Positions 8,379-16,673 of a DNA stretch of 64,000 bases are shown here, piece by piece. The stretch lies in the NCBI RefSeq assembly GCF_008520305.1, contig NZ_ML703255.1:40458-104457 (forward strand). Reading direction: 5' to 3'. The notes under the pieces are model-generated. The model was not told the DNA's origin, did no database searches, and was given only the letters and a program-made list of their open reading frames with translations. The position numbers were made by a program, and so were the translations under genes. Origin of the DNA: Mesorhizobium sp. SARCC-RB16n (GTDB lineage: Bacteria; Pseudomonadota; Alphaproteobacteria; Rhizobiales; Rhizobiaceae). The first letter of the stretch is position 1. Each line of letters starts with the position of its first letter.

Positions 8379-8696
8379 TCAATAATTGCCGTTGTAGTAA
8401 CGGTCGTCGCAGGGCGCGGTGTAGATGCGGCCGTAACGGTCCTGGTAGCGGCAGAGCTGGTCCTCTCGGCGCTGAGGGGTGGTGGCGGAGCCGACGACGG
8501 CGCCAAGCAGCGCGCCGCTGGCCGCGCCGATGACCGTGCTCTTGGTGTTGCCGCCGATGGCCTGGCCGACGAGAGCACCGCCGGCGCCTCCCAATAGCGC
8601 ACCGGTGGTGGCGCGCTGCTGGCCTTCGGTCTGCGACTGGCAACCTGCAAGCGCTGCGGTGATCAGAACCGCCAGAATAGCCTTCTTGATGATCAT
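8379..8696 (-). CDS. Glycine-zipper outer-membrane lipoprotein
   Basis: A 105-residue protein starting MIIKKAILAVLITAALAGC: a lipoprotein signal with lipobox LAGC (Cys19 would be lipidated). Residues 33-73 form a glycine zipper (TTGALLGGAGGALVGQAIGG and IGAASGALLGAVVGS), as in the 17-kDa antigen/YMGG family of outer-membrane-associated proteins. The C-terminus is rich in Tyr, Arg and Asp (CRYQDRYGRIYTAPCDDRY) with two Cys that could form a disulfide. GAGGAG lies at good spacing before ATG 8696; a GTG one codon upstream is possible. Monocistronic, divergent from the recombinase. Role is probably in envelope structure; exact function unknown. Confidence 0.85.
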   Translation of the reverse strand: MIIKKAILAVLITAALAGCQSQTEGQQRATTGALLGGAGGALVGQAIGGNTKSTVIGAASGALLGAVVGSATTPQRREDQLCRYQDRYGRIYTAPCDDRYYNGNY

Positions 8697-8933
8697 CACT
8701 GGAACTCCTCTGAAGCCCCGCGGACTGACGGACAGGGGCGAACGAAGCCGATGCGGCTGCATTGCGGCGGAACGGCGGCGCGGCTTCTCACGAAGTGAGT
8801 CAGGGTTTCCCATGAGTTGAAAGCCATGGTTTCCAAAGTGCAAAGCTGTCGGGCGGACGCTTCGATTTAATCTTGACTGGAATTGGCATGGGCTGCCCGC
8901 TAGAATTGACATTCGTCCCGATGGTGCAAGGCG

Positions 8934-10499
8934 ATGGACAAGGTTCCTGCGGCCCGCGAACCTCCTACGGAGAGGCGAAGGGTTCGCGCGGCTCAATATG
9001 TACGAATGTCCACCGAGCACCAGACTTATTCCCTCGAGAATCAGAAGGATGCAATCCACAGCTATGCAGAGGTCATGGGGTACGACATCGTCGCCACCTA
9101 TGAAGACCCCGGCCGTAGCGGGTTGCACATAGAAGGCCGGCCCGGGCTCAAGAAGCTGCTGTTCGACATTGAACACGGCCTCGCCGATTACGAGACTGTC
9201 GTCGTCTATGACGTGAGCAGATGGGGCCGGTTCCAAAGCGTCGATGAAAGCGCTTCCTACGAATATCGATGTCAGATGGCGGGTGTTCGGATTGAGTTTT
9301 GCGCCGAGCAGTTCGCGAACGATGGCACCGTCGGATCCGATGTACTCAAGGCCATAAAGCGCAGCATGGCTGCAGAGTACAGCCGGATGTTGTCACAGAG
9401 GGTCTTCTTGGGCCAGGTGAGGATGGCCCGCATGGGCTTCCACGTGGGCGGCATCCAGGGGCTCGGACTAAGGCGTCTGATGGTTGACCAGTTCAGACAG
9501 CCCAAACTCATCCTCGCCCGCTATGAATACAAGAACTTCCAGACAGACCGGGTGATCATCGTGCCGGGGCCACCGGAAGAGATAGCTACTGTTCGATTGA
9601 TCTTTCGCCTGTTTGTCCGGTCACGCAAAAACGAACCTCAAATCGCAAAATATCTGAATGACCGAGGGATCCTGAACGACTTCGGCCGGCCCTGGAAAGC
9701 CGATGGCGTGCGCCGTGTCCTGACCAATGAGAAATATATCGGCAACAACGTCTGGAATAGACGCTGCACCAAACTAAAAACCAAGGTTGTGTACAATCCC
9801 CCGGACCAATGGGTCAGAGCTGAAAACGCCTTTGAGCCTATTATCAGTCGCCAATTATTCGACAAAGCACAGCAAATATTGAAATCGCTTTATCTTCACA
9901 TGAGCGATGACGAGATGCTGGCAGTCCTACGAAGACTCTACAAACGTCATGGGAAACTGTCGTCCGACATCATCAACGCAGCGCCCGAATGCCCTTCGGC
10001 CTATCGCTATAGCGCGCATTTCGGAGGTCTGCTCGGTGCATACAAGCTGATCGGTTGCCTGCCGCCCAGAAAGTCTCATTTCATCGAAATTGACAGGCGC
10101 CTCAAGGCTATCCGCCATCAGGCATTAGAAGACCTGCTGGTCGCGATCGAACAGGCAGGCGGCCACGCTTCCCAAGACCCTGAAACGGAGATCATCCGCA
10201 TCAATGGCGAGTTGACCGTAGCGCTCGCGATCGCCAGGTGTCGCGTTTCGCATTCTGCCTATCCCCGCTGGTCTTCGCGGGCCGTGCGAGAGGCCAGGGC
10301 GGGTATTTTCGTCTTGATCCGCATGCAGCCGGGCAATCTGATCGTTCGCGACTACCTGATCGCTCCGACGCATGAAATTTCCGGGTTCAAAGGAGATTTC
10401 CATGTCAACAATGGAATGAAGCTGGATGCGTTTCTTTTCCGATCGCTAGATCCGCTCGTTGCGCTGGCTGAGCGAACATTTGTCGGGAGCGCCACATGA
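8934..10499 (+). CDS. Large serine recombinase family protein
   Basis: A 521-residue DNA recombinase. The resolvase catalytic domain begins RAAQYVRMSTEHQTYSLENQ with the nucleophile at Ser26, followed by YEDPGRSG and VYDVSRWGRF, which carries the arginine-containing active-site motif. A recombinase domain follows (PPEEIATVRLIFRLF, YLNDRGILNDFGRPW, VLTNEKYIGNNVWNR). The C-terminal 180 residues lack a clear zinc ribbon and include a helical section beginning DDEMLAVLRRLYKRHG that resembles a homeodomain-like unit. Such enzymes integrate or excise elements, but no flanking att repeat was found. The stop overlaps the start of the RepB-C gene (ATGA), a pairing that recurs in rhizobia. Confidence 0.88.
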   Translation: MDKVPAAREPPTERRRVRAAQYVRMSTEHQTYSLENQKDAIHSYAEVMGYDIVATYEDPGRSGLHIEGRPGLKKLLFDIEHGLADYETVVVYDVSRWGRFQSVDESASYEYRCQMAGVRIEFCAEQFANDGTVGSDVLKAIKRSMAAEYSRMLSQRVFLGQVRMARMGFHVGGIQGLGLRRLMVDQFRQPKLILARYEYKNFQTDRVIIVPGPPEEIATVRLIFRLFVRSRKNEPQIAKYLNDRGILNDFGRPWKADGVRRVLTNEKYIGNNVWNRRCTKLKTKVVYNPPDQWVRAENAFEPIISRQLFDKAQQILKSLYLHMSDDEMLAVLRRLYKRHGKLSSDIINAAPECPSAYRYSAHFGGLLGAYKLIGCLPPRKSHFIEIDRRLKAIRHQALEDLLVAIEQAGGHASQDPETEIIRINGELTVALAIARCRVSHSAYPRWSSRAVREARAGIFVLIRMQPGNLIVRDYLIAPTHEISGFKGDFHVNNGMKLDAFLFRSLDPLVALAERTFVGSAT

Positions 10500-11359
10500 A
10501 GGAGCGCCGCACAGTTTTAGGCCTGGAAGCCGCCGACCTCCTTTTGCAGAAAAACCGCACAAGACATGCGGCGCTTTTGGAAAAGATGCAAGAGCCCAAC
10601 AGATGGTTCACCGGTCCATGGCTGTGCAGAACCTATCAGGCTGAATGCCAAAGAACGCGCGACATGATCGCAGAAGCGATTATCTCTCGGCATCTGCTGG
10701 AGACGATCGCCGAGGTGTTTCGATATCCGATCAAGCAGGAACCGTTCCGTCGCCTGCTATCGGCCGAAAGCCTGGCCTTTGTGCCGAAGGCCCTGGCCGA
10801 GGGGCCTACTTTGAACCTGATTGCGGAGAGTTCAGCGCCAAGCCCGTTGGTCAATGGAGTTTCTCCCGAGGCTCTCGAGCTTTTGCAGGATTGGAATGTG
10901 CCGCCACAGGTCTTCGCGTCCTTGCGCAAGATGGTTCCGGAAAGGCAGCTCAAAGCGGCAAGGCTCATGATCGCCCTGAAGAGAGTGAGCTTCCATTATG
11001 CGCAACTCCTCTCAACGCTTACTCCGGCGTCGCAGTTGGTGGATCCCTCCAGGCCGAGAAAGAAGTTTGTCGGGGTGACAGCCGACCAGCTGGCCGCCAT
11101 GGAAGCTGAGTTTGATTTGCTGAACGAAGAATTTCTGTACTGCGCCAGCCTTCGTGGCACCTGGGCGCTGGAGTTGATGGTGGCAAGGCTCTATCTCGAC
11201 CGGTTGATGGAAAACGCGCGGGTGGTTAGACACCTTGCGCGGGATTTTCCGGAGCAGCTCGCAAGGTTCCAAATGATACTGGACATTCCAGCGGATCAGG
11301 AAGCTTTGACGAGCCAACCGGTAAAAACCGGGCTAAAGCGCACGCATTTTGTCTTCTGA
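10496..11359 (+). CDS. RepB (plasmid partitioning) C-terminal domain protein
   Basis: A 287-residue protein overlapping the recombinase stop by ATGA. From about residue 118 it matches the C-terminal part of RepB of repABC plasmids: SPEALELLQDWNVPPQVFAS, then LRKMVPERQLKAARLMIALK, then YAQLLSTLTPASQLVDPSRP. The end, LMVARLYLDRLMENARVVRH with LARDFPEQLARFQMIL, is also as in RepB. The N-terminal ParB/nuclease domain of a true RepB is missing, so it cannot partition a plasmid in the ordinary way. Coupling to a recombinase suggests a role in that enzyme's DNA choice, target location or control; this is inference. Confidence 0.75.
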   Translation: MKERRTVLGLEAADLLLQKNRTRHAALLEKMQEPNRWFTGPWLCRTYQAECQRTRDMIAEAIISRHLLETIAEVFRYPIKQEPFRRLLSAESLAFVPKALAEGPTLNLIAESSAPSPLVNGVSPEALELLQDWNVPPQVFASLRKMVPERQLKAARLMIALKRVSFHYAQLLSTLTPASQLVDPSRPRKKFVGVTADQLAAMEAEFDLLNEEFLYCASLRGTWALELMVARLYLDRLMENARVVRHLARDFPEQLARFQMILDIPADQEALTSQPVKTGLKRTHFVF

Positions 11360-11487
11360 GTTGGCGCCTTCGGGCAAGATGCTGCCCGCTCGCACAAAAT
11401 GACGCGCTTCTCCCAGCAGCTACGCGATCTGGCTAATCCAGGCGCCCACGACAGCGTCGCCGCGATGCAAGCCGGGCCGTAAGGAAT

Positions 11488-11949
11488 TCAGTTTCGTGGC
11501 ATGCTGTGGACCTCGAGCCGGACCGGCCCGCCCCGATCGCAATTCGTGCAGAAAAGCGCCCGTTCGACCGAGCTGAACAGGGCTTCCCTGCCGTAACGCC
11601 GGATCAGCCCTTCCGGCTTTACCGTGGCGTGATGCGAGCATTTCGTGCACCAGGCCCGCAACGTGTGCCATGAGCGCAGATCGCCAAGCGCGACATCCAA
11701 ACCGGCGTGGATGCTGCCGTCGATAATCGTTTGCGGCGGGATTTTCACTTCGCCCGGAGTGATGATCTTTTCCATGACATGGCGACTGTTGTAGTGGATC
11801 AGCAGCATGCCTGGGCGGCGCCGGATGGCTGCCTGCCAAGCGGCCTGGCTGACCACGGCATCCGGAGACCGACAGATGGTTTCGAGATGCGTGTTCTCCT
11901 CTCGGTCCCAGACCTCGATCCAGAAATTGTCTTCGGCCGTGTCCGCCAT
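11488..11949 (-). CDS. Hypothetical protein with four-cysteine zinc-ribbon-like end
   Basis: A 153-residue protein without a recognised family. The first 70 residues (NFWIEVWDREENTHLETICR, AAIRRRPGMLLIHYNSRHVM) look like a small alpha/beta domain with an early WIEVWD strand, and the C-terminal part has CTKCSHH and, about 30 residues on, CTNCDR, a spacing that fits a zinc ribbon. No signal peptide or membrane segment. It starts immediately after the stop of the 69-residue gene (TAAATG), so the two are one minus-strand unit. It lies downstream of, and converges with, the recombinase/RepB-C genes. Function unknown. Confidence 0.7.
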   Translation of the reverse strand: MADTAEDNFWIEVWDREENTHLETICRSPDAVVSQAAWQAAIRRRPGMLLIHYNSRHVMEKIITPGEVKIPPQTIIDGSIHAGLDVALGDLRSWHTLRAWCTKCSHHATVKPEGLIRRYGREALFSSVERALFCTNCDRGGPVRLEVHSMPRN

Positions 11950-12159
11950 TTAGGGTCGCGCCTTGTGCCAGCCCCGAGAGAAACCGTTGGAAACCGCTTT
12001 GCGCGACAGCGCGAGCTCGCGCTCGAGTTCTGCGTTCCTGGCCAGAATGTTCAGCAGTGCGATCACGGCGTCGCCGCCGGCCGCAGCAATGGCATCCTGC
12101 GCCGCCATTTCCAGTTCCGACATGCCTTCGTCGGCTGGCTTGTTTTTGCGCTTTCGCAT
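11950..12159 (-). CDS. Small hypothetical helical protein
   Basis: A 69-residue protein, MRKRKNKPADEGMSELEMAA onward, with a basic start and a long amphipathic helix (residues about 15-52, rich in Ala, Glu and Leu). The ATG at 12159 is preceded by GGAGG at good distance; the frame is open upstream but that part has no ribosome site. The stop TAA abuts the ATG of the 153-residue gene. No homologous function recognised; it may be the regulatory or structural partner of that protein. Confidence 0.6.
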   Translation of the reverse strand: MRKRKNKPADEGMSELEMAAQDAIAAAGGDAVIALLNILARNAELERELALSRKAVSNGFSRGWHKARP

Positions 12160-12389
12160 CTTTCCTCCGATCGACACGACGGCTACGACAACCCCGGAAC
12201 TACATGCTTGGGAGGCGTGTAGCGGCGCCGGGCAGCTACCGTGTGCCATGAGAACGAATAAGGAACATTCTCCTTGCCCGTCAAGATCGATCGTGGAATC
12301 TATCCCGCATGAGCGACGAACCTACCAAGCTTGCGATGGCATGACGCGGCGCGGGCCTGACGCCAGCACGATGCCAGTCCGGTGAAACT

Positions 12390-12646
12390 GACATTCAGGG
12401 CAAGGTCAGCGTTGCGGCGACGAACTCGCCCGCACCGCCCTCTACGAGGCAGCACATTCGCTACTCGTGCGCTCGAAGAAATGGTCGAGCTTGCGCGCCT
12501 GGGGCATGAACATCGCCAAACGTCGCGGCATGGCGCGCGCCCGCGTGGCGGTAGCCCGCAAGCTGGCCGCCATCCTGCATCGCATGTGGGCCGACGCAAC
12601 CGAATTCCGCTTTGGAAAGGAAGCCGCCGGCCCCACATTGGCATGA
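12390..12646 (+). pseudogene. IS110-family transposase, C-terminal remnant
   Basis: The frame ending with TGA at 12644-12646 encodes DELARTALYEAAHSLLVRSK, KKWSSLRAWGMNIAKRRGMA and RARVAVARKLAAILHRMWAD, the end of IS110/IS1111-type DEDD transposases (C-terminal Tnp_20 domain). Directly upstream, DIQGKVS lies in another frame, showing an indel near 12410. The N-terminal RuvC-like catalytic part is absent, so this is a dead relic. Confidence 0.7.
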
Positions 12647-12887
12647 AATAGAACAAGGAACAAAAACGAACACAGACAGCGGTTCGCCCGAGAGGGTGAT
12701 CCGGATCGTTCCCGGGGGGACGGTGGGCAAGGCGATCTCGTTAGCAGGCACGATCCTGGGGGGAATTCTCCAAGGTCGTTCAACAGATTGAGACGCCTCG
12801 CTCTCCCTGACCCCATCATGCGGCGGCTCCGCGCCGACTGCGAAGAGAAGCCAGTGACCCGCGGGGCGACATGATCCGGAAAAATAT

Positions 12888-13058
12888 CAGGAGGAGCTTG
12901 ACCTCAACGACCCCAATCAGAGAAGCCTGCTAGAGCACATCACCTATATCGATGCACTCGAAAGCCGAAACTCTGCCCGGGTTGCAAAGGCCTGCCGAGC
13001 GCATCTTGCTTCGGCAAGAGCAACGCTGATGCGTTCACTGATTGCATTCGAAGAATGA
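12888..13058 (+). pseudogene. GntR/FCD regulator, C-terminal remnant
   Basis: A 56-codon open stretch reads QEELDLNDPNQRSLLEHITY then IDALESRNSARVAKACRAHL and ends SLIAFEE. This is the last two helices of an FCD ligand-binding domain (the HxxxxxAL..RD...A...M..HL pattern). No start codon or DNA-binding part is linked to it. It lies just ahead of an intact GntR gene and may be the truncated end of a different regulator cut by the IS110 element. Confidence 0.5.
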
Positions 13059-13263
13059 TCAAAGCAGCCGAGCCTTCATGCTAACCGGTAACGGGATGAA
13101 TAACGCGCAATTCCTGACCCAAAACGGCAGGCTTAAGAGTCGGCGAACTCATGTTCATCTCGACTCAATTAGGGGCGCATATTGTTTGGCTTCGGGCGGT
13201 TAACCATGGCTGTCGAACGTCACGATCTATGGCATTTTCGGAAATTTATGATATTCCTGCGAA

Positions 13264-13920
13264 ATGCTCGCGAACGCTCCCGCCGCCACAATATCGGACA
13301 CGACCTATCACCAGATAAGGGCCGACATAATCTTTGGCCGGCTCGCCCCTGGGGAGAAGCTTAAGCTCGACAAGCTGAAGGGCCTTTATGGGGCCAGCGT
13401 TTCAACCCTGCGGGAGATCCTCAATCGACTGGCTTCCGATGGGCTCGTTGTCGCCGAGGGGCAACGGGGCTTCCAGGTCGCGCCGGTCTCGCCCGGGGAT
13501 CTCAAGGAGATCGCGGCGCTGCGGCAATTGCTGGAATGCTATGCGATGGAATTGTCCTTCCCCGCCGGCGACATGGATTGGGAGGGCAGGGTGGTGTCGG
13601 CCCATCACAAGCTCCACCAGATGGAAATCAGGATGATCAGCGGGGACCGGTCGGTCACCAAGGACTGGAAACGTTACGACTGGGAATTCCACCAGTCGCT
13701 GATCTCGGCCTGCGGTTCTCGCGCTCTGATGGAAACGCATGCTGCCGTTTTCGACAAGTATTTGCGGTATCAGATGATTTCGCTGACCTTCCGCGGCCAG
13801 ATCGCGGCCGACGAGCACAAGCAATTGTTGGACGCGGCGCTGGCGCGGGACGTGGCCTCGGCACAGGCAATCCTGCGCAGGCATGTCGAGGCGGGCGTGA
13901 AGCACGGCTTGACCGCCTGA
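13264..13920 (+). CDS. GntR family regulator, FCD type
   Basis: A 218-residue regulator. The N-terminal winged helix-turn-helix is clear: TYHQIRADIIFGRLAPGEKL, LKGLYGASVSTLREILNRL and ASDGLVVAEGQRGFQVAPVS. The FCD domain follows with LRQLLECYAMELS, RYDWEFHQSLISACGS and a terminal RRHVEAG; the acidic/His residues there usually bind a metal and a carboxylate ligand. It is convergent with a broken oxidoreductase gene and 1.2 kb ahead of the TRAP-AroE operon, which it could regulate. The ligand is unknown; shikimate- or quinate-like acids would fit the context. Confidence 0.85.
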   Translation: MLANAPAATISDTTYHQIRADIIFGRLAPGEKLKLDKLKGLYGASVSTLREILNRLASDGLVVAEGQRGFQVAPVSPGDLKEIAALRQLLECYAMELSFPAGDMDWEGRVVSAHHKLHQMEIRMISGDRSVTKDWKRYDWEFHQSLISACGSRALMETHAAVFDKYLRYQMISLTFRGQIAADEHKQLLDAALARDVASAQAILRRHVEAGVKHGLTA

Positions 13921-13989
13921 CGGGATCGCGTGCGGCAGCCCGCGCGCATAGCTGGTCTAAGCGACTGCAACCCGCTCGCGTGCGCGCCG

Positions 13990-14981
13990 CCTTTTTTATC
14001 GCGGCCAAGCTTCAACGCTTCTAACCCTTCGCGCCCGGAGACCAGCGGGGCGGCATGGCCAAGCGCGACATCGGCGAAATGCCGGATCTGCAAGGCCAGG
14101 GGATCGTCGATGCGGTGTTCGAGATGACCGCGTTCGATCGGCTCCCACCAGCTGCGCCGATCATCGTAATGCCAGAGCGCGAGATCGGGATCGACAGCGG
14201 GCCGCGCGTGCCGCCGATCAGGTAACAGGCCTGGCCGGTGTTGGGGTAGGCCAGGTTCTCGCCAGCCGTCAGTTCCCAACTCCAGGGTGCTGCGATCGTG
14301 TCGGAAATGGCCATCGTACCGATCGCGCCGCTGCGAAATTGCAAGAGGAATGCCGGCCGTCTCCTCGACCGGATTGCCGCGCACCGCTTTCGATTCCATG
14401 GCGTGGACCGAAGCGATGTCGCCGCATAGATGCCGCAGCAGGTCGATGTCGTGGATCAGATTGACGAAGACGGGTCCGGCACGGGCTGGCGCCGCCAGCC
14501 GACGTCGAAATAGTCGTCGGGCTTGTAGAACCAGCATGTCGCCTGGATCGCCAGCACGGTGCCGATGCGGCGGCCTCGATCTCCTGCATGGCGCGCCGGA
14601 TCAGCGGATTATGGCGGCGGTGGTGCCCGACGAGGATCGGCACGCCGGCGGCGTCGGCCTCGTCCATCAGGGTCTTCGCGGCCGCCAGGTCGTCGGCAAT
14701 GGGTTTTTCGATCAGCATCGGCAGCCTGGCGGCGACGCATTGCAGCCCGTTTTCCACATGCAGCTGGTTGGGCGTGGCGACGACGATGCCGTCCGGCCGT
14801 TCCGACGCGAGCAGCGCCGCAAGGTCGGCGAACCAGCGGACATTATGGGCATCGGCGATGGCCCGGGCCGCCGGCGGCGGGTCGACAACCGCCGCGAGCT
14901 CGGTTTCACGCGCAATTGTTGGACATAGCGCCGGCCGAGGAGGCCGGCTCCCATCACGGCGAGGCGGGCTTTGCTGACCAT
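13990..14981 (-). pseudogene. Gfo/Idh/MocA family oxidoreductase, broken by several frameshifts
   Basis: The minus strand holds one NAD(P)-dependent sugar or cyclitol dehydrogenase gene in pieces. It starts at 14981 with MVSKARLAVMGAGLLGRRYV, shifts frame to TELAAVVDPPPAARAIADAH, IVVATPNQLHVENGL and MLIEKPIADDL (the EKP motif), shifts to PVFVNLIHDIDLLRHLCGDI, shifts again to QFRSGAIGTMAISDT, and ends with DPLALQIRHFADVALG and GLEALK. At least four indels are needed. All blocks are in correct order, so the gene died recently or the region is badly sequenced. It faces the intact GntR gene. Confidence 0.7.
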
Positions 14982-15021
14982 CGGGAACCCGATTCGGTGG
15001 AAAAGATGTCTCTCGGATCAT

Positions 15022-15062
15022 CCTATAAAATGGTAAATCTCCGATGTCTATAATTTTATGGG
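15022..15062. promoter_or_regulatory. AT-rich inverted repeat ahead of the TRAP operon
   Basis: CCTATAAAAT at 15022 and ATTTTATGGG at 15053 are inverted copies with 9 of 10 matches and a 21-base spacer. This AT-rich patch in GC-rich DNA lies about 90 bases before the TRAP binding-protein gene, so it may hold promoter or GntR operator elements. Not proven. Confidence 0.3.
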
Positions 15063-15150
15063 TTGAAGAAGCACAGGTGTCATGCAATGCTCGATGATTG
15101 GCGGGCCTGCGCGCGACGCGGCCCGGACATGCAATTCAGGGAGGAAAAGC

Positions 15151-16161
15151 ATGACCACCACAACAATCGATCGCCGCAGGTTTCTTGGTACCACCGCTTT
15201 TGCCGTCATCGCCGGGGACATGTTTGGCTCGCGCGCAACCCGGGCACTGGCGCAGGACAAGATCACGCTGCGGCTGTCGTCGCCGGCATCGCCGGGCGAC
15301 CAGCGCGCGGTGGCGCTGACCGACGTTTTCGCCCCCGCGGTCAGCACCTTCGCCACTTTCGAGCCGCACTGGAACGCCGAACTGTTCAAGCAAGGCACCG
15401 AGCTGGAAGCGATCGCCCGCGGCAATCTCGAAATGTCGATCACCTCGGCGCAGGAACTGGCCTCGCTCTATCCCGAATGGGGGATCTTCACCGCCGGCTA
15501 TCTGCATCGTGACGCCGAGCATCAAAAGAAGGTTTTCGCGGCCGACTTCATGGACCCGATGAAGAAGAAGGTGGAGGACGAACTCGGCGTCAAGCTGTTG
15601 ACGGTGATGTATCTCGGCCGCCGCCAGTTGAACCTTCGCATCGAAAAGGAAATCAAGACCCCGGACGACTTGGCCGGCGTCAAGCTCAGAATGCCCGGAA
15701 CCGATGCCTGGCAGTTCCTGGGCAAGGCGCTCGGCGCCAATCCGGTACCCGTGGCGTTCACCGAAATCTACACCGCGTTGCAGACCGGTGCGATCGACGG
15801 GCAGGACAATCCGCTGCCGTCCGACAAGGACTCCAAATTCTACGAGGTCACCAAGCAGATCTGCCTGACCAGTCACCTCGTGGACCTGAACTACCTCGCC
15901 TTTTCCAAGAAGGTCTGGGACGGCCTTGCACCGGATCAGCAGGCGGCGGTGCAGAAGGCGGCGGACGATGCGGCCGAGTCAGGGCGGCAGAAGCAGCTGA
16001 CGCTGGAATCCGAACTCGAGCAGTTCTTCAAGGACAAGGGTTTGAAGGTCTACACACCTGACGTCGACGCCTTCCGCAAGCATGTTCAGAAGGCCTATCT
16101 GGACTCCGACTTCGCCAAGGACTGGCCGGAAGGCATGGTCGACAAGATCAACGCCCTCTGA
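15151..16161 (+). CDS. TRAP transporter substrate-binding protein (DctP family)
   Basis: A 336-residue periplasmic solute receptor. GGAGG precedes ATG 15151; the longer frame from 15082 has no ribosome site. A Tat-type signal is seen, IDRRRFLGTTAFAVIAG, with cleavage likely after TRALA. The family arginine that binds the ligand carboxylate sits in GVKLRMPGTDAWQ, followed by PVAFTEIYTALQTGAIDGQD, the DctP signature. It binds an organic acid in the periplasm for the membrane proteins encoded next. The following AroE gene suggests shikimate, quinate or a related acid, by inference. Confidence 0.9.
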   Translation: MTTTTIDRRRFLGTTAFAVIAGDMFGSRATRALAQDKITLRLSSPASPGDQRAVALTDVFAPAVSTFATFEPHWNAELFKQGTELEAIARGNLEMSITSAQELASLYPEWGIFTAGYLHRDAEHQKKVFAADFMDPMKKKVEDELGVKLLTVMYLGRRQLNLRIEKEIKTPDDLAGVKLRMPGTDAWQFLGKALGANPVPVAFTEIYTALQTGAIDGQDNPLPSDKDSKFYEVTKQICLTSHLVDLNYLAFSKKVWDGLAPDQQAAVQKAADDAAESGRQKQLTLESELEQFFKDKGLKVYTPDVDAFRKHVQKAYLDSDFAKDWPEGMVDKINAL

Positions 16162-16175
16162 GCCGGGATAGACCG

Positions 16176-16673
16176 ATGTCCGCAACCATCCGCTGGTTGC
16201 AGGCGCGGGCCGACAACGTGGCGGTGGCGCTCCTCGCCGCCATGTTCATCGCCTTCATCCTGCAGATATTCACGCGCTACGTGATCAACGATCCGCTCGG
16301 ATGGACACTGGAAGTGTGCCTGACAACGTGGCTGTGGCTGGTGTTCTGGAGTTCGGCATTCGTGCTCACCGAGCGCGACCATGTCACGTTCGACCTGTTC
16401 TACCTGATCGCCAGCCGCCGCACGCAGCGCGTCTTCGCGATGATTTCGGCGGCGGCGATCGTCGTCGGATTCCTGGCGGCGCTGCCGGCGACATACGAAT
16501 ACATCGCCTTCTACAAGATCAAGAAGAGCGCCACGCTGCGCATCCGGCTCGATGTGGTGTTCAGCGTCTACGGACTGTTCGCCGTCGCCGTCATCGTACG
16601 TTGCGCCCTGCGCATATGGCAACTCGCTCGCGGCGGCGCGCCCGAGCCGCACGACGAGGCGACACCGCTGTGA
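16176..16673 (+). CDS. TRAP transporter small permease (DctQ family)
   Basis: A 165-residue protein with four membrane segments: VAVALLAAMFIAFILQIFTR, LTTWLWLVFWSSAFVL, the stretch VFAMISAAAIVVGFLAALPA, and YGLFAVAVIVRCALR. The pattern YVINDPLGWTLEV followed by RDHVTFDLF is typical of DctQ. It forms the membrane complex with the large permease and supports sodium-driven uptake. It starts 14 bases after the binding-protein gene and its TGA overlaps the GTG start of the large permease. Confidence 0.9.
   Translation: MSATIRWLQARADNVAVALLAAMFIAFILQIFTRYVINDPLGWTLEVCLTTWLWLVFWSSAFVLTERDHVTFDLFYLIASRRTQRVFAMISAAAIVVGFLAALPATYEYIAFYKIKKSATLRIRLDVVFSVYGLFAVAVIVRCALRIWQLARGGAPEPHDEATPL

Noticed and set aside
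10496-11359. A plasmid replication/partition locus (repABC)
   Set aside because: Only the RepB C-terminal domain is present; no RepA, RepC, ParB domain or origin is visible.
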